Below are positions 9,195-18,162 of a stretch of DNA of 64,000 bases, piece by piece (position 1 is the first letter of the stretch; each line of letters starts with the position of its first letter). The notes beneath the pieces are model-generated. The model worked only from the letters and a program-made list of their open reading frames with translations, was not told the origin of the DNA and did not search any database. The position numbers were made by a program, and so were the translations under genes. Where the stretch lies: positions 1 to 64,000 of the forward strand of contig NZ_BCQV01000013.1 in assembly GCF_001552255.1 (NCBI RefSeq), read 5' to 3'. The DNA comes from Alicyclobacillus shizuokensis NBRC 103103 (GTDB lineage: Bacteria > Bacillota > Bacilli > Alicyclobacillales > Alicyclobacillaceae).

Positions 9195-9206
9195 AACGAC
9201 ACAAAG

Positions 9207-9242
9207 GTTTCCCTAGGCTAAAATTGTTGCCTTGAAGAAACT
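9207..9242. promoter_or_regulatory. two MntR-like operator boxes
   Basis: GTTGCCTTGAAGAAAC (9226-9241) matches 13 of 16 positions of the B. subtilis MntR box as I recall it (TTTGCCTTAAGGAAAC). An inverted copy at 9207-9222 reads TTTAGCCTAGGGAAAC on the minus strand, 12 of 16. Both lie just downstream of the promoter, where a bound manganese-sensing repressor would block mntH transcription. Confidence 0.5.
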
Positions 9243-9289
9243 TCTTTCTAGAGGGGAAATATTCACTATCACGAAAGGTGGTGTCAACG

Positions 9290-10591
9290 GTGAGTACACC
9301 GTCGTTACAGCTGCGAAAGCAAAATAAAGCCCTCATGGCTGCACGTGCGTCAATCTCTCAGCAGAGAAAGGGATTCCGTGCCCTGTTGCCATTCCTTGGA
9401 CCCGCATTCATCGCTTCAGTGGCGTATATGGACCCAGGAAATTACGCAACCAACATTCAAAGTGGCTCCGAATTTGGATACAAGCTGTTGTGGGTTGTGG
9501 TCTTAGCGAACTTGATGGCGATGTTAATCCAGAACATGTCCGCCAAGTTGGGGATTGCGACGGGCAAGAACCTTCCGGAAATGTGCCGTGCTTATTGTCC
9601 TAGATGGTTGTCTTACATCATGTGGATGTTCTCTGAAGCAGCTGCAATGGCAACGGACATTGCCGAATTCCTCGGCGCAACTCTCGGGTTAAATCTGTTG
9701 TTTCACATTCCTATGCTGGTCGCGACGTTCCTGACAGGGTTGACAACTTACCTCCTGCTCACTCTTGAGCGTTTGGGTTTTCGACCGTTAGAAAAGTTCA
9801 TCGCAGCCTTTGTATCGGTTATTGCCGCCTGCTATGTCGTTGAAACGGTACTTGCGAAACCGCAATTCAGCCAAATTGTATATCACAGCATTGTTCCCTG
9901 GCTGGGAAACAGTGACGCAGTCCTATTGTGTGTAGGTGTCATTGGTGCAACCGTCATGCCGCATGCGGTTTATTTGCATTCAAGCCTGACGCAAAGCCGC
10001 GTGGTCCCCCGAAATGACGCAGAAAAACGCAGCATCTTCCGATTTCACACAAAAGAAGTCGTAATCGCAATGAGTCTTGCGGGGCTGATTAACCTGTCCA
10101 TGATGTTCATGGCAGCTTCCGCATTTCATGGCTCAGGTCGCACCCAAATTGCGGATATACCTTCCGCTTATCAAACTCTGACTCCTCTCCTTGGTCCAGC
10201 TTCCGCAGCCGTGTTTCTGGTTTCGCTTTTGGCTTCCGGTATCTCAAGTTCAGCAGTTGGCACGATGGCAGGACAGGTTATCATGCAAGGCTTTGTCGGC
10301 TTCACCATCCCGTTGTGGCTCAGGCGCGTACTGACGATGTTACCGACCGTGATCATTGTTGCACTCGGCATTGACCCCACCCAGACGCTGGTCATCAGCC
10401 AAGTCGTCCTGAGCTTGGTGTTGCCAATGCCAATTATTTCTCTGATCTATTTTACAAGACGACGCGATATCATGGGGGTTCTCGTCAACAAGCGAATTGT
10501 AACACTCACCGCAACACTCAGCGCCATCGTCATTCTAGCTCTAAATGTTTTGCTCCTGTACCTGTCCTTTGGTGGCTCGTTACCGTTCTGA
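9290..10591 (+). CDS. mntH: NRAMP manganese transporter
   Basis: About 433 residues with eleven hydrophobic segments; imports Mn2+ (and Fe2+) with protons. The metal-binding motif of helix 1 is present as YMDPGNYATN, and helix 6 has the conserved VMPHAVYLHSSL, both hallmarks of NRAMP proteins. ASGISSSAVGTMAGQ follows in helix 9. A start at GTG 9290 is preferred because AAAGGTGG lies 8 bases upstream; a GTG at 9278 overlaps that site. The MntR-like boxes in front suggest repression when manganese is sufficient. A strong hairpin follows the stop. Confidence 0.93.
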   Translation: MSTPSLQLRKQNKALMAARASISQQRKGFRALLPFLGPAFIASVAYMDPGNYATNIQSGSEFGYKLLWVVVLANLMAMLIQNMSAKLGIATGKNLPEMCRAYCPRWLSYIMWMFSEAAAMATDIAEFLGATLGLNLLFHIPMLVATFLTGLTTYLLLTLERLGFRPLEKFIAAFVSVIAACYVVETVLAKPQFSQIVYHSIVPWLGNSDAVLLCVGVIGATVMPHAVYLHSSLTQSRVVPRNDAEKRSIFRFHTKEVVIAMSLAGLINLSMMFMAASAFHGSGRTQIADIPSAYQTLTPLLGPASAAVFLVSLLASGISSSAVGTMAGQVIMQGFVGFTIPLWLRRVLTMLPTVIIVALGIDPTQTLVISQVVLSLVLPMPIISLIYFTRRRDIMGVLVNKRIVTLTATLSAIVILALNVLLLYLSFGGSLPF

Positions 10592-10612
10592 TGCTGACCG
10601 GAGACATCAGGA

Positions 10613-10635
10613 GCATTCCTGTAATGCAGGAATGC
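10613..10635 (+). terminator. hairpin after mntH
   Basis: GCATTCCTG/CAGGAATGC, a perfect 9-bp stem with a 5-base loop, 22 bases after the mntH stop. The following T run is poor (CGGGTTTG), so it may act as an RNA 3' end stabiliser as much as a terminator. Confidence 0.5.
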
Positions 10636-10655
10636 CGGGTTTGAGGCAATAAAAA

Positions 10656-10701
10656 CTCCTGATGAGTTGGGGTCGTCGAAAAATAGACCACTCATCAGGA
10701 G
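10656..10701. repeat. 12-bp inverted repeat before the IS110 remnant
   Basis: CTCCTGATGAGT (10656-10667) and ACTCATCAGGAG (10690-10701) are perfectly complementary. The repeat lies immediately upstream of the transposase start, where IS110-group elements keep their non-coding left end. Confidence 0.5.
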
Positions 10702-10714
10702 GTCGTACAACAAC

Positions 10715-10906
10715 ATGAGTATAACGAGAACCGCAAGGTCTGCCGAATTACAGATTCAACCTTCGTTATCTTCAACCTTGGTTGTCGGTGCAGACATTGC
10801 CGGAAAGGTTCACGTTGCTCATGCGAGGAATGCGCGCGGTGTCGGGTTTGGCAAGCCCTTGTCCTTTGACAACACAGTAGACGTGCCTCGCGACATGACG
10901 CTTTGA
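10715..10906 (+). pseudogene. truncated IS110-family transposase
   Basis: Only the N-terminal part remains: LVVGADIAGKVHVAHARN, then GFGKPLSFDN. This matches the start of the DEDD (RuvC-like) domain of IS110 transposases, whose first catalytic aspartate lies in the V-G-x-D-I-A-K motif. Here the usual lysine after DIA is glycine. The frame stops after 63 residues where a functional enzyme has about 400, so this is a dead 5' fragment. A ribosome site (AGGAGG, 10696-10702) precedes the ATG. No right end is visible; the transglutaminase gene follows at once. Confidence 0.7.
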
Positions 10907-10916
10907 CTCCGTGCTG

Positions 10917-13340
10917 TTACCGCCGTTCTACCTTCCCGCCAGCGATGCCGCGGGTGCGAAGCCAGGTGGAGCCGCCAATCCTGAGGCGCCCAAACCGCGG
11001 GCGCCACCGCGCTCTCTGCCGGTAGACAGCCGTCAACCAACGCTGCCAAATCCTTCGTGCAGCCATCAACTCTTCATTCGTCGGTGTAATACCGCCGTAC
11101 CAATAGGCCTCAGCCAAGCGCAGCAGGCGGTCGCTGTCTTCCCTCGGGATCTGCCAACGCTCGGCCTCATACGCCAAGTCGCGCAAGGTGCGCTGGCACC
11201 ATCCCCTGTTCGTGCGGGCAACCTCCGTTGGGTGGGCGGCCAGAGAGCGAATCAAGACACGCATGGCCGGGGTGAAGCCGTCCAGCGGCGCCGACTTGGG
11301 CCAGCGCCATAACCGCCAAGCCAGCAACAGACGCCGATGCAGGACGACCATCCACACGACAACAAGGGCCCCCAGGCCCATCAGCACATCGTTTCCCCAT
11401 CGCGGCCAGGTCAGCGACAGGCCGACTCTCCCGCCGCCGGTCGCTGGAGAGGTATCGGCCTGCGCCGAAGCAGTTGGCTGCTTCGGCGTCGGCACCGGCA
11501 ATTGGGGACTAGTCTGATCAGGGGTCTTCGCCGGCGTGACCTTCGGCGGGGCAAACGGCATCGTGAAACCGGGCGTCGGATCAAACGGGATCCACCCGGC
11601 TTGCGGGAAATACACCTCGACCCAGGAGTGCGCATCGTCGTTGCGTATAATGTAACGCCCATCCTTGCCCGTATAGGAGGTATCGAGATCGCCGCTGGCA
11701 AACCCGGTGACAAACCGCGTCGGAATGCCAATGGTGCGCAGCATCACGGCTAAAGCAGAGGCAAAGTTGTTGCAATAGCCGCGGCGCGTGTCGAAAAGGA
11801 ACTGATCCACGTAGTCGGTATGCGGTCCGGGCACGGGAATGTCGTCCGTTTGGTAGGCGTAATTGTCCTGCAAATAATTGATGATCCGCTCGACCACTTG
11901 ATATTCGCGGGTCTCGCCGTGGACCACGGTTCGCGTCAGCTGGTCCACGCGCGGCGGCAGGTCCTTCGGCAGCTGTAGGCCCTCCAGCCGCACGGACATC
12001 GGCCACGTCTGTACACGCTGACTCACATCCTTGGGCAGAGGCGGAAGTTTCTTGAGCGCTGCCGTCGGATCCACCAATTCCAGGCTGGTCACACTGTACG
12101 TGTTTCCCTTGTGGTCCCACGGCCCCAGCACCGTGCCGTCGTCCGCATCAGCCGCGACGAACGCAGCCCGTTCGCTCCGGTCGCCCGAATTCACTCGCAC
12201 CGTCTGATACGCGCCGAAGACGACCCCCGCGTGAAACGTACCGGACAGGATGTGCACCGTCTGCCGCACGGAACGGGTCGGAAGCGAGCTGGAGAACGAC
12301 GCATCCGGCTGCAGAGGCACACCCCCGCCATCGTCCAGCGGCTCTACCGAACTCTCTCCCTTCTCCCAACCTTTCCCTGTGTACGTGTACAGCACCTGTC
12401 CGCGCAGGTAGGATGGATAGGGAGTGACAACGGAGAGCACGGGGTCGTCATTTAACACGAACGATCCGCCCAGATGCGAGCTGTCGGTCTGGTACCCGAT
12501 GACCTTGGGCACGTCCCCTCTGGCTCCCTGCCCGCCGGATGTGTTGTGCTGGAACGGGTTGGCCCAGGCGGCGGCCGGTTTCGGCAATGCCAAGGCCACC
12601 AAGGTCACGGCGGCCGTCACCACGGCAAGCGGCGCTAGCCCCCCAAGGCCCTGTGTGGGCTTATCCCGCCGCCGGACCCATGGCTGGGCCAGATTCTGAG
12701 AAGCCGCCGCAGGTCCGGGAACCTGCTGCGACATGGGGAGGTGTTGCTGGTGGGCGCGGGCCGGGAGATGACCCGTAAGGGGGTGGATGGATGAAGGCAA
12801 GGCGTCCAAGCCGCCCACGAGCATCGCCAGGACGCAGAGTACAACCAGGGCACCGTCCGGGTGAACGCTCGTATTGCCGTCGATCACGGCCAGTACGCAC
12901 ACACCGAGCGCATTGTACAGCCACCACAGGCGCGGGCGTTTGGCCGCGTAGGCGACGAGCCAGTAGAGGACGGCCAGTGTCCACAGGAAGGCGTGGGTGA
13001 CGAGCGGATCGGCCGCGGGTTGACCAGCCAACCGGGCGCGCAGCTGCACCAGGTCGGTGTGCAGCAACCAAGCCAGACCGGCCGTCCACGTGTGAACTGG
13101 GCTGAAGTAGTGGACCATGTACCAGGTCGAGGCAAGCAGAGCCGTCACCACACGAATGGTCTTCCATGGCAGACACTGGGCGAGAACCAAGGTGGCCAGG
13201 ACCGGGTACAGCGTGGTCTCCCCCTGCAACAAGTGCAGCTGTGCGAATGGCGGCAGGAACATCCCCAACCAAATCCCGGCCGCCACTGCCCGTACGATAT
13301 GAAGGCCGGCCGCCATCACCCATTCAGATGCCGTGCGCAC
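10917..13340 (-). CDS. TgpA-like membrane transglutaminase-domain protein
   Basis: About 807 residues. Several transmembrane helices occupy the first 200 residues, with another cluster near 240-265. A large extracytoplasmic region follows, then a transglutaminase-like fold with catalytic Cys in [12 protein letters not shown], His in [12 protein letters not shown] and Asp in IPFDPTPG. A proline-rich linker, one more membrane helix ([16 protein letters not shown]) and a cytoplasmic DUF4129-like tail complete it. The order MoxR ATPase, DUF58, transglutaminase is a well-known conserved operon whose function is unclear (cell envelope or protein processing). I chose the GTG at 13340 behind GGGGAGG; it overlaps the DUF58 stop. 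A longer frame to 13499 lies inside DUF58 and is rejected. Confidence 0.85.
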   Translation of the reverse strand: MRTASEWVMAAGLHIVRAVAAGIWLGMFLPPFAQLHLLQGETTLYPVLATLVLAQCLPWKTIRVVTALLASTWYMVHYFSPVHTWTAGLAWLLHTDLVQLRARLAGQPAADPLVTHAFLWTLAVLYWLVAYAAKRPRLWWLYNALGVCVLAVIDGNTSVHPDGALVVLCVLAMLVGGLDALPSSIHPLTGHLPARAHQQHLPMSQQVPGPAAASQNLAQPWVRRRDKPTQGLGGLAPLAVVTAAVTLVALALPKPAAAWANPFQHNTSGGQGARGDVPKVIGYQTDSSHLGGSFVLNDDPVLSVVTPYPSYLRGQVLYTYTGKGWEKGESSVEPLDDGGGVPLQPDASFSSSLPTRSVRQTVHILSGTFHAGVVFGAYQTVRVNSGDRSERAAFVAADADDGTVLGPWDHKGNTYSVTSLELVDPTAALKKLPPLPKDVSQRVQTWPMSVRLEGLQLPKDLPPRVDQLTRTVVHGETREYQVVERIINYLQDNYAYQTDDIPVPGPHTDYVDQFLFDTRRGYCNNFASALAVMLRTIGIPTRFVTGFASGDLDTSYTGKDGRYIIRNDDAHSWVEVYFPQAGWIPFDPTPGFTMPFAPPKVTPAKTPDQTSPQLPVPTPKQPTASAQADTSPATGGGRVGLSLTWPRWGNDVLMGLGALVVVWMVVLHRRLLLAWRLWRWPKSAPLDGFTPAMRVLIRSLAAHPTEVARTNRGWCQRTLRDLAYEAERWQIPREDSDRLLRLAEAYWYGGITPTNEELMAARRIWQRWLTAVYRQRARWRPRFGRLRIGGSTWLRTRGIAGGKVERR

Positions 13341-14559
13341 GCTCCACACCTCCCCGTCCCAACCGCCCCAGGGCGTCCGGCGACGCCAGCAGGTGCACGC
13401 GCACACCGACTTGCCGCAGCAGGCGCAGCGCGCGCTGGAAGGATGCATCCAGCGTTGTCTGGGCGAGCGGGACGAACCACTCCACGGACATCCGGCCAAC
13501 CAGCTCGCCCACGGCCACTGCCGACTCGGGGCCCAAGGCCGGGGAGATGACCACTATCGCGCTGCCTGCCGGCGCGCTATGGCCGATATGACGCAGCCCC
13601 TGGACAAACGGAGTGTCTCCACCCGGGTTGGCGCGCGCCAAGGCCTCGAGGCAGTGCCGGTAGTGCGCCTCATCCAGACCCTTTCCGCTGGTGGCCAAGC
13701 TGGCACCGCAAATGGCCCAGGCAAAGAAGCGCCGCATGTCGTAGGTGTGTTTGACGAGCGAAGCGGCGATTGTCATCGCCAGCTCGAAGTGGAAGGGGGC
13801 TGCGTCCGGGTAACTGCTCCGGGTCGCGTCGATACAAAACAGGATCTCGTCGCTGACGTGCCGCTCGAACTCCTTGGATTGCAGGACGCCACGCCGGGCG
13901 CTGGCGCGCCAGTGGATGCGGCTGAAGCGGTCACCGGGCGTATAGTCGCGCACCCCCAGCACGGTGGTGGAGTCCTCACTGCGCTGCCGCGTGGCCTCGC
14001 GCAGTCCCAGCGTCTCCGGCCGCAACGATAGCCAACCGCGGACGGGAACGGCCTTTGGATAGACCACGACTTCCGTCTGACCGGCCACCAAACGGTGTCT
14101 GTGCACGAGACCAAACAGGTCTAGCGAACGAATGACAGCCGGGCCGATGGTATAACATCCGCGCGCGAGCCCGGGCACTTCATAACTGAAGGTGAGGCGC
14201 CGCGTCCACAGCGGCACAAGGCGGCGCTCGGCGCCGGCGGCCGACCGCCAACGACTCGGGAGCTGGTCGGTCACCGCCAGCCAAACGAACGGCCAGGTGG
14301 AGCCGCCGGTTTGCACCGTCAGCTCGACGGACAGCGACTGGCCGGCGGCGAGACGAGTGGCGCGCACCTGGCGGGAGACCGACACCCCACGCAGCGACAG
14401 ACCCCAGGTCCCCCACTCGTACAGGGCAAGCAGGATGCAAACGTAGAGCAGAAACCACGGGAAAAAGCCGCCCTGCACGCGGGCAAACACAAACAAGCCG
14501 CCCAGCGCCGCCAGGGCAGAGCCGCCCGCCGCCGCGTGCCGCCAGGGAATGCGCGTCAT
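13324..14559 (-). CDS. DUF58 domain protein
   Basis: 411 residues with two N-terminal hydrophobic helices, then the DUF58 signature [19 protein letters not shown] followed by a von Willebrand A-like fold ([13 protein letters not shown]). Proteins of this family accompany MoxR ATPases and are thought to be their client or adaptor. The start overlaps the MoxR stop by 4 bases (ATGA) and the end overlaps the transglutaminase gene, so all three are translationally coupled. Confidence 0.85.
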   Translation of the reverse strand: MTRIPWRHAAAGGSALAALGGLFVFARVQGGFFPWFLLYVCILLALYEWGTWGLSLRGVSVSRQVRATRLAAGQSLSVELTVQTGGSTWPFVWLAVTDQLPSRWRSAAGAERRLVPLWTRRLTFSYEVPGLARGCYTIGPAVIRSLDLFGLVHRHRLVAGQTEVVVYPKAVPVRGWLSLRPETLGLREATRQRSEDSTTVLGVRDYTPGDRFSRIHWRASARRGVLQSKEFERHVSDEILFCIDATRSSYPDAAPFHFELAMTIAASLVKHTYDMRRFFAWAICGASLATSGKGLDEAHYRHCLEALARANPGGDTPFVQGLRHIGHSAPAGSAIVVISPALGPESAVAVGELVGRMSVEWFVPLAQTTLDASFQRALRLLRQVGVRVHLLASPDALGRLGRGGVERAHGI

Positions 14560-15542
14560 CGCCAGGTTGCCCCTTTCGGCATCGGCACGGGCACGCTGTC
14601 CACCAGCTCCAGGATGAGGAGCTTCGTCTGCACCCCCGACAACCGCGCGTCCGGGGTCAGCAGGATACGGTGCTCCAACACGTATGGCGCTAGGTAGCGG
14701 ATGTCGTCCGGTACCACAAACGTGCGTCCGGACAACAGCGCCAACGCCTGAGCCGCCTTAAACAGGGCCAGGCTGGCGCGCGGACTGGCACCCAGGTAGA
14801 CACTGTTGTGGGCACGCGTGGCCTGGACGATGCGGACCAGGTATTCCCGCAGTGCCGTCTCCACGTACACGTCCGCCCTCTGCCGCCGCCACTCCAAGAC
14901 ATCGTCCGGCCCAGCGATGGGCTCCAGCTGATCAATGGGGTTTTGCTTCTGTTGTCGATCCAGAATGGCCATCTCGTCGGCCAGGCTCGGATACCCCATG
15001 GACAGCTTCAGCAGAAACCGATCCAGTTGGGCTTCGGGCAGCGGAAACGTGCCTTCGAAGTCAATCGGGTTTTCCGTGGCCAGGACGAAAAACGGCTGTG
15101 GCAGTTCATGCCGCTGCCCGTCCGCCGATACCCCTTGCTCTTCCATCGCCTCCAGCAGCGCTGATTGGGTCTTCGGGGAAGTGCGGTTGATCTCGTCCGC
15201 CAAAACCACCTGACCGAAGATGGGGCCGGGACGAAATTCGAACTCTTGCGTTTTTTGGTTGTAAATGGAGGTTCCGGTGACATCGGAAGGCAGCAGATCG
15301 GGGGTGAACTGAATCCTCCGAAATTCGCAGCCAAGGGTGCGCGCAACCGCCCGCACCAAGACGGTCTTGCCGACACCCGGGACATCTTCTATCAAGCAGT
15401 GGCCCCCCGCCAAGAGCGAGACGAGCACCAGGCGGACGACCTCTTCTTTACCCACAACAGCTTTGGAGATGTTTTCATACAAGGGTAGAAAAGCCGGGTT
15501 CCATTCGAATGCATCAGTGGTCTGGGCGTACGGTTTCGCCAA
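14556..15542 (-). CDS. MoxR-family AAA+ ATPase
   Basis: 328 residues. Walker A is EDVPGVGKTVLVRA, Walker B is VVLADEINRTSP, the sensor 1 region is FFVLATENPIDFEGT, and the arginine-finger region is LPEAQLDRFLLKL. MoxR ATPases act as chaperone-like assembly factors together with DUF58/VWA proteins. The start is a TTG behind GGAGGG at normal spacing. It is the first gene of a three-gene operon with DUF58 and the transglutaminase protein. Confidence 0.92.
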   Translation of the reverse strand: MAKPYAQTTDAFEWNPAFLPLYENISKAVVGKEEVVRLVLVSLLAGGHCLIEDVPGVGKTVLVRAVARTLGCEFRRIQFTPDLLPSDVTGTSIYNQKTQEFEFRPGPIFGQVVLADEINRTSPKTQSALLEAMEEQGVSADGQRHELPQPFFVLATENPIDFEGTFPLPEAQLDRFLLKLSMGYPSLADEMAILDRQQKQNPIDQLEPIAGPDDVLEWRRQRADVYVETALREYLVRIVQATRAHNSVYLGASPRASLALFKAAQALALLSGRTFVVPDDIRYLAPYVLEHRILLTPDARLSGVQTKLLILELVDSVPVPMPKGATWR

Positions 15543-15647
15543 GTGTGTCCCTCCATCCCCATATGCCTAACATCAGGATACTATATGTGGATATGAATGG
15601 ACAGATGGCACAAGGCGGTCCCGGTTGGCGCCCAGACGTCGCTGGGG

Positions 15648-16934
15648 TCACGGGTGCACGTAGTTCAGCGGATTGGTCGGAACGGGCAAGCCGTCGCTGC
15701 CGACCAAATTCGTGGATACCTCGAAGTGCAGGTGCGGGCCGGTGGATTCGCCCTCGTCGCCGATGCTCGCAATCTGCTGGCCCGCGTGCACCGTCTGCCC
15801 AGGCGACACAAGAATTGACGAGGCCGTCATGTGGCCGTAGATCTCGTACAGATTGGGAGCCGACTGGACCACCACCCAGTTGCCGTATCCGCTCGCCGGA
15901 CCGGCGTAACACACAGTGCCGCCGGTGGCCGCGACAATCGGCGCGCCATATGCACCAGGGATGTCGATTCCCGGATGAAAGTCCCGTACCCCGTTCAGTA
16001 TACGATATCCATACCCGGAGCTGATGCTGTGACAACTGGGCACAGGCCACACCCAGCCGGAGCCCTGCGGAGCGGACGTTGCAGGCGCGGATGTGGAAGA
16101 ATGGGCGGATGCGCCCGTCGGCGCCATCTGGGTGGTCGGCGAGGTGGACGACCGCGATGCCGCCTGTTCCTGCGCCTTCCGCTCTGCCTCCTCCTTCCGC
16201 TTTTGCTCCGCCTCCATCTTCTCAATCGTGGCAGTGATGACGGCCAGCGCCGACTGCTCGTCCTCTAAGTCCTGCTGCGCCGACACTTTGGAAGTGTGCA
16301 CCTGCTGGAGGAGCTTTTGCTCCTGCGCCTCCTTGGTCTTCTGCTCCTGCTGTTTTTCCAGCAAGGCTTCATAGACTCGCTGCTGCGCCGATTGCTGCGC
16401 GCGCAGGTCTTCATTCTGGGCCTTCAGTTCTTCTTGACGGTCTTGAATTTGCGCCATCATCCGTTGGTTTTCCTCCGCAATCCCGGAGAGCAGCTGGAGA
16501 CGGCTGATGAGTTCGGAGAAGCTGGTGGATTGAAACAGCACACTTAAATAACTGGTGTGGTCGGTCTCGTACATTACCTGCACGCGCTCTTTCAGCTGCT
16601 GGTATTGTTGCTTCAACTGCTTCTTGGTTTCGGCGATTTGACTCTCAAGTTCTTCTATCTGCTGATTCCGCTCCGCAAGGTCCTGCTGGAGACCCGCGAT
16701 GTTCTCATGGAGTGAAGACAGCTGCTGTTCCACCTGGGCCAATTGCGCCCGAACGGCTCGCTCCTTGGCCGACAACTTGGCAATCTTGGCCTTTGTTTCC
16801 TGCTGTTTCTGGCTCAATCCGGCCGCTTTTTCCTTGGCGGCGGACAGGTCATCCGCTTGCACCACAGCCGGCCCGAGCAAAGCTGTGGTAATGGCAGCCG
16901 CGTTCCATATTGAGAGGTATCTACTGTGAGCCAT
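15648..16934 (-). CDS. secreted M23 peptidase with coiled-coil region
   Basis: About 428 residues. A signal peptide (AAAITTALLGPAVVQA) is followed by roughly 230 residues of charged coiled coil (LSSLHENIAGLQQDLAERN and similar), a Ser/Thr/Pro linker, and a C-terminal LytM/M23 domain. The zinc ligands are visible in FHPGIDIP (H and D) and GPHLHFEV. This is the EnvC/NlpD-like architecture of peptidoglycan hydrolases or hydrolase activators. The ATG at 16934 is preferred because it gives a clean signal peptide; a longer frame to 16988 is possible. Confidence 0.88.
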   Translation of the reverse strand: MAHSRYLSIWNAAAITTALLGPAVVQADDLSAAKEKAAGLSQKQQETKAKIAKLSAKERAVRAQLAQVEQQLSSLHENIAGLQQDLAERNQQIEELESQIAETKKQLKQQYQQLKERVQVMYETDHTSYLSVLFQSTSFSELISRLQLLSGIAEENQRMMAQIQDRQEELKAQNEDLRAQQSAQQRVYEALLEKQQEQKTKEAQEQKLLQQVHTSKVSAQQDLEDEQSALAVITATIEKMEAEQKRKEEAERKAQEQAASRSSTSPTTQMAPTGASAHSSTSAPATSAPQGSGWVWPVPSCHSISSGYGYRILNGVRDFHPGIDIPGAYGAPIVAATGGTVCYAGPASGYGNWVVVQSAPNLYEIYGHMTASSILVSPGQTVHAGQQIASIGDEGESTGPHLHFEVSTNLVGSDGLPVPTNPLNYVHP

Positions 16935-17043
16935 CGCCGCGTACCCACCCTCCAGTCTAACTTGCCAGCGGACTAGCTGACGTTCCAATGACTTGGTTCG
17001 ACACGCCTGTCCTTAGTTCGACGTGAACGGGTGGAATCCTGCC

Positions 17044-17092
17044 CGGTTCAAAAACGAAAACACCCAGGCGCGGACACATTTCCACGCCTGGG
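17044..17092 (-). terminator. strong terminator, originally that of groEL
   Basis: On the minus strand CCCAGGCGTGG pairs with CCGCGCCTGGG (one U-G pair), followed by TGTTTTCGTTTTT. A second small hairpin (CCTCGG/CCGAGG, 17128-17145) lies between it and the groEL 3' core at 17147. Before the element inserted, these hairpins would have followed the groEL stop directly. Confidence 0.75.
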
Positions 17093-17146
17093 CGCAACAC
17101 CAAGACGGCAACCACCGCCCTGGGAAACCTCGGTGGAATCCGAGGA

Positions 17147-17165
17147 TTACATCATGCCGTCCATG
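17147..17165. repeat. attL core of the integrated element
   Basis: The 19-bp sequence ttacatcatgccgtccatg is identical to 30616-30634 and differs at the next base on either side. On the minus strand it spells the last five codons and stop of groEL (Met-Asp-Gly-Met-Met-stop). It is the orphaned original 3' end of groEL. Confidence 0.9.
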
Positions 17166-17199
17166 TAATGTAGACCCCCATGAGCATGAATGAGGGCCA

Positions 17200-17225
17200 A
17201 AAAACCGCGCCACTAAAGGGTTTTT
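17200..17225. terminator. bidirectional A/T-flanked hairpin
   Basis: AAAAACC (17200-17206) pairs with GGTTTTT (17219-17225). On the minus strand it ends in a T6 run and would close the putative large RNA just before attL. The stem is A-U rich, so efficiency is uncertain. Confidence 0.4.
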
Positions 17226-17267
17226 GATTTTGCTGACTCAGTCCGAATGAGCCATTTTGAGAAAAAA

Positions 17268-17286
17268 CATGAGCAAAACATGAGCA
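17268..17286. repeat. CATGAGCA repeats, probable integrase arm sites (left)
   Basis: Two CATGAGCA copies (17268-17275 and 17279-17286) 11 bp apart, with further copies at 17179-17186 and 17474-17481. The same motif occurs as a pair 12 bp apart next to attR (30542 and 30554). Short direct repeats flanking both att cores are typical arm-type sites for tyrosine integrases or the excision factor. Confidence 0.5.
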
Positions 17287-17503
17287 CTCACCCCAGTTGT
17301 GGGGCAAGGGTACTTCTATTATGAGCACCCCATGGGTGAGGGTGTGAGTTCAATTCACACCCCGATGAAGATGACCTAACCACCAGTTACCCCATCGCCC
17401 TGGGTGAGGGTGTAGGTTCAATCTACACCCCTTTCATAGGGTTGGGATTAAAGCCCGTCCCTTTGAACGCCATCATGAGCAAAATCCCTGCTGGCTGCTA
17501 AGG

Positions 17504-17599
17504 GTCTGCATTGAATACAGGCCCTTCTCGTCCTAGGGAGGGTTAAATTTGACCCCCCTTGCTTCAGCAGTCTGCATTGAATACAGGCCCTTCTCGTCC
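17504..17599. repeat. two 30-bp direct repeats
   Basis: A 30-base sequence occurs identically at 17504-17533 and 17570-17599, separated by 36 bases. Each copy contains the small hairpin with loop ATTGAAT (ATTCAAT on the minus strand). The repeats belong to the structured-RNA region and probably duplicate one structural module. Confidence 0.8.
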
Positions 17600-18153
17600 C
17601 CTCAAAACCCCTAATGTCAATTGAACTGACTTTTCCGTTAGACGAAGATGAAGTCATGCCCGTCAAATTGACGGGCATGAACATGAAGTCAACCGTCACT
17701 ACCGACAAAAGTTCCTTCCACGGGCTAGGTTCAACCTAGACCGACGCAACACCCCGTGGACGCGCCTACCTATCTTCAAGGTATAAAACTATTGCCCCAC
17801 ATACAAAGGCGCCTTATAGGCGAAAATAAAGCGCTTACATTATGGTGCGGATACTTCTTATGGGAGAATGGAGGTCGGCTTGATTAGACGAAAAGGGTGT
17901 AGCTTTAACCGACACCCTGTTCTGGATACTGCCTAGGATTCATGACAGGTAACACACCCTTTTCGTCATCATCTAACCGTGATATAACGTCATGAAATGA
18001 GCCCGCGGCACCAGCCACGGGCAGAAAGGTGAATGAAGACATAGACCCGAAAGAGCGAGACCTGAGAGCGAAACTGGCGGACAAGCTGGATTCAGCCTGA
18101 CAGCTAACGATTGCCTCAGCGAGGGCTCTAGGTCTCATCTCCCTCTTAGCTCC

Positions 18154-18159
18154 ATTATA
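18154..18159 (-). promoter_or_regulatory. possible -10 box for the structured RNA
   Basis: A perfect TATAAT on the minus strand, 3-8 bases left of the stop of the head-closure gene. No good -35 box is visible at 16-18 bases (AGTGCA at best), so it could need an activator or be fortuitous. Confidence 0.3.
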
Positions 18160-18162
18160 CCC

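Larger units (their letters stand above)
17200..18147 (-). ncRNA. candidate large structured RNA of the satellite
   Basis: About 950 bases between the last head gene and attL hold no convincing gene but many perfect or compensated stems. Examples are a 14-bp stem 17887-17900/17954-17967, a 12-bp stem with one bulge 18057-18069/18125-18136, an 11-bp hairpin 17655-17679, and an 8-bp stem 17717-17724/17753-17760 enclosing a hairpin. Several stems are interrupted on the plus strand (C-A mismatch) but continuous on the minus strand (G-U), for example 18001-18022, which favours leftward transcription. Six hairpins have 7-nt loops: RTTGAAC (17348, 17416, 17729) and RTTCAAT (17510, 17576, 17620), complementary classes able to form kissing pairs. 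A TATAAT lies at 18154-18159 and a hairpin terminator at 17200. Size and style recall the ornate GOLLD/ROOL phage RNAs; membership is not shown. Confidence 0.55.

Noticed and set aside
17340-17430. tRNA T-arm-like GGTTCAAT hairpins
   Set aside because: The stems close one base off a true T-arm, and no acceptor, D or anticodon arms can be found.
17504-17599. Two 30-bp repeats with a 36-bp spacer resembling a mini CRISPR array
   Set aside because: Only two copies, no cas genes, no leader, and each repeat carries the same small hairpin that belongs to the structured RNA series.
17448-18138. Leftward frames of 86 and 77 codons, and a rightward run reading VNEDIDPKERDLRAKLADKL near 18028
   Set aside because: They cross strong palindromes, lack properly spaced ribosome sites, and the longer ones contain the duplicated 30-bp repeat in translated form. 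The short rightward peptide looks protein-like but has an in-frame stop just upstream and no start signal.
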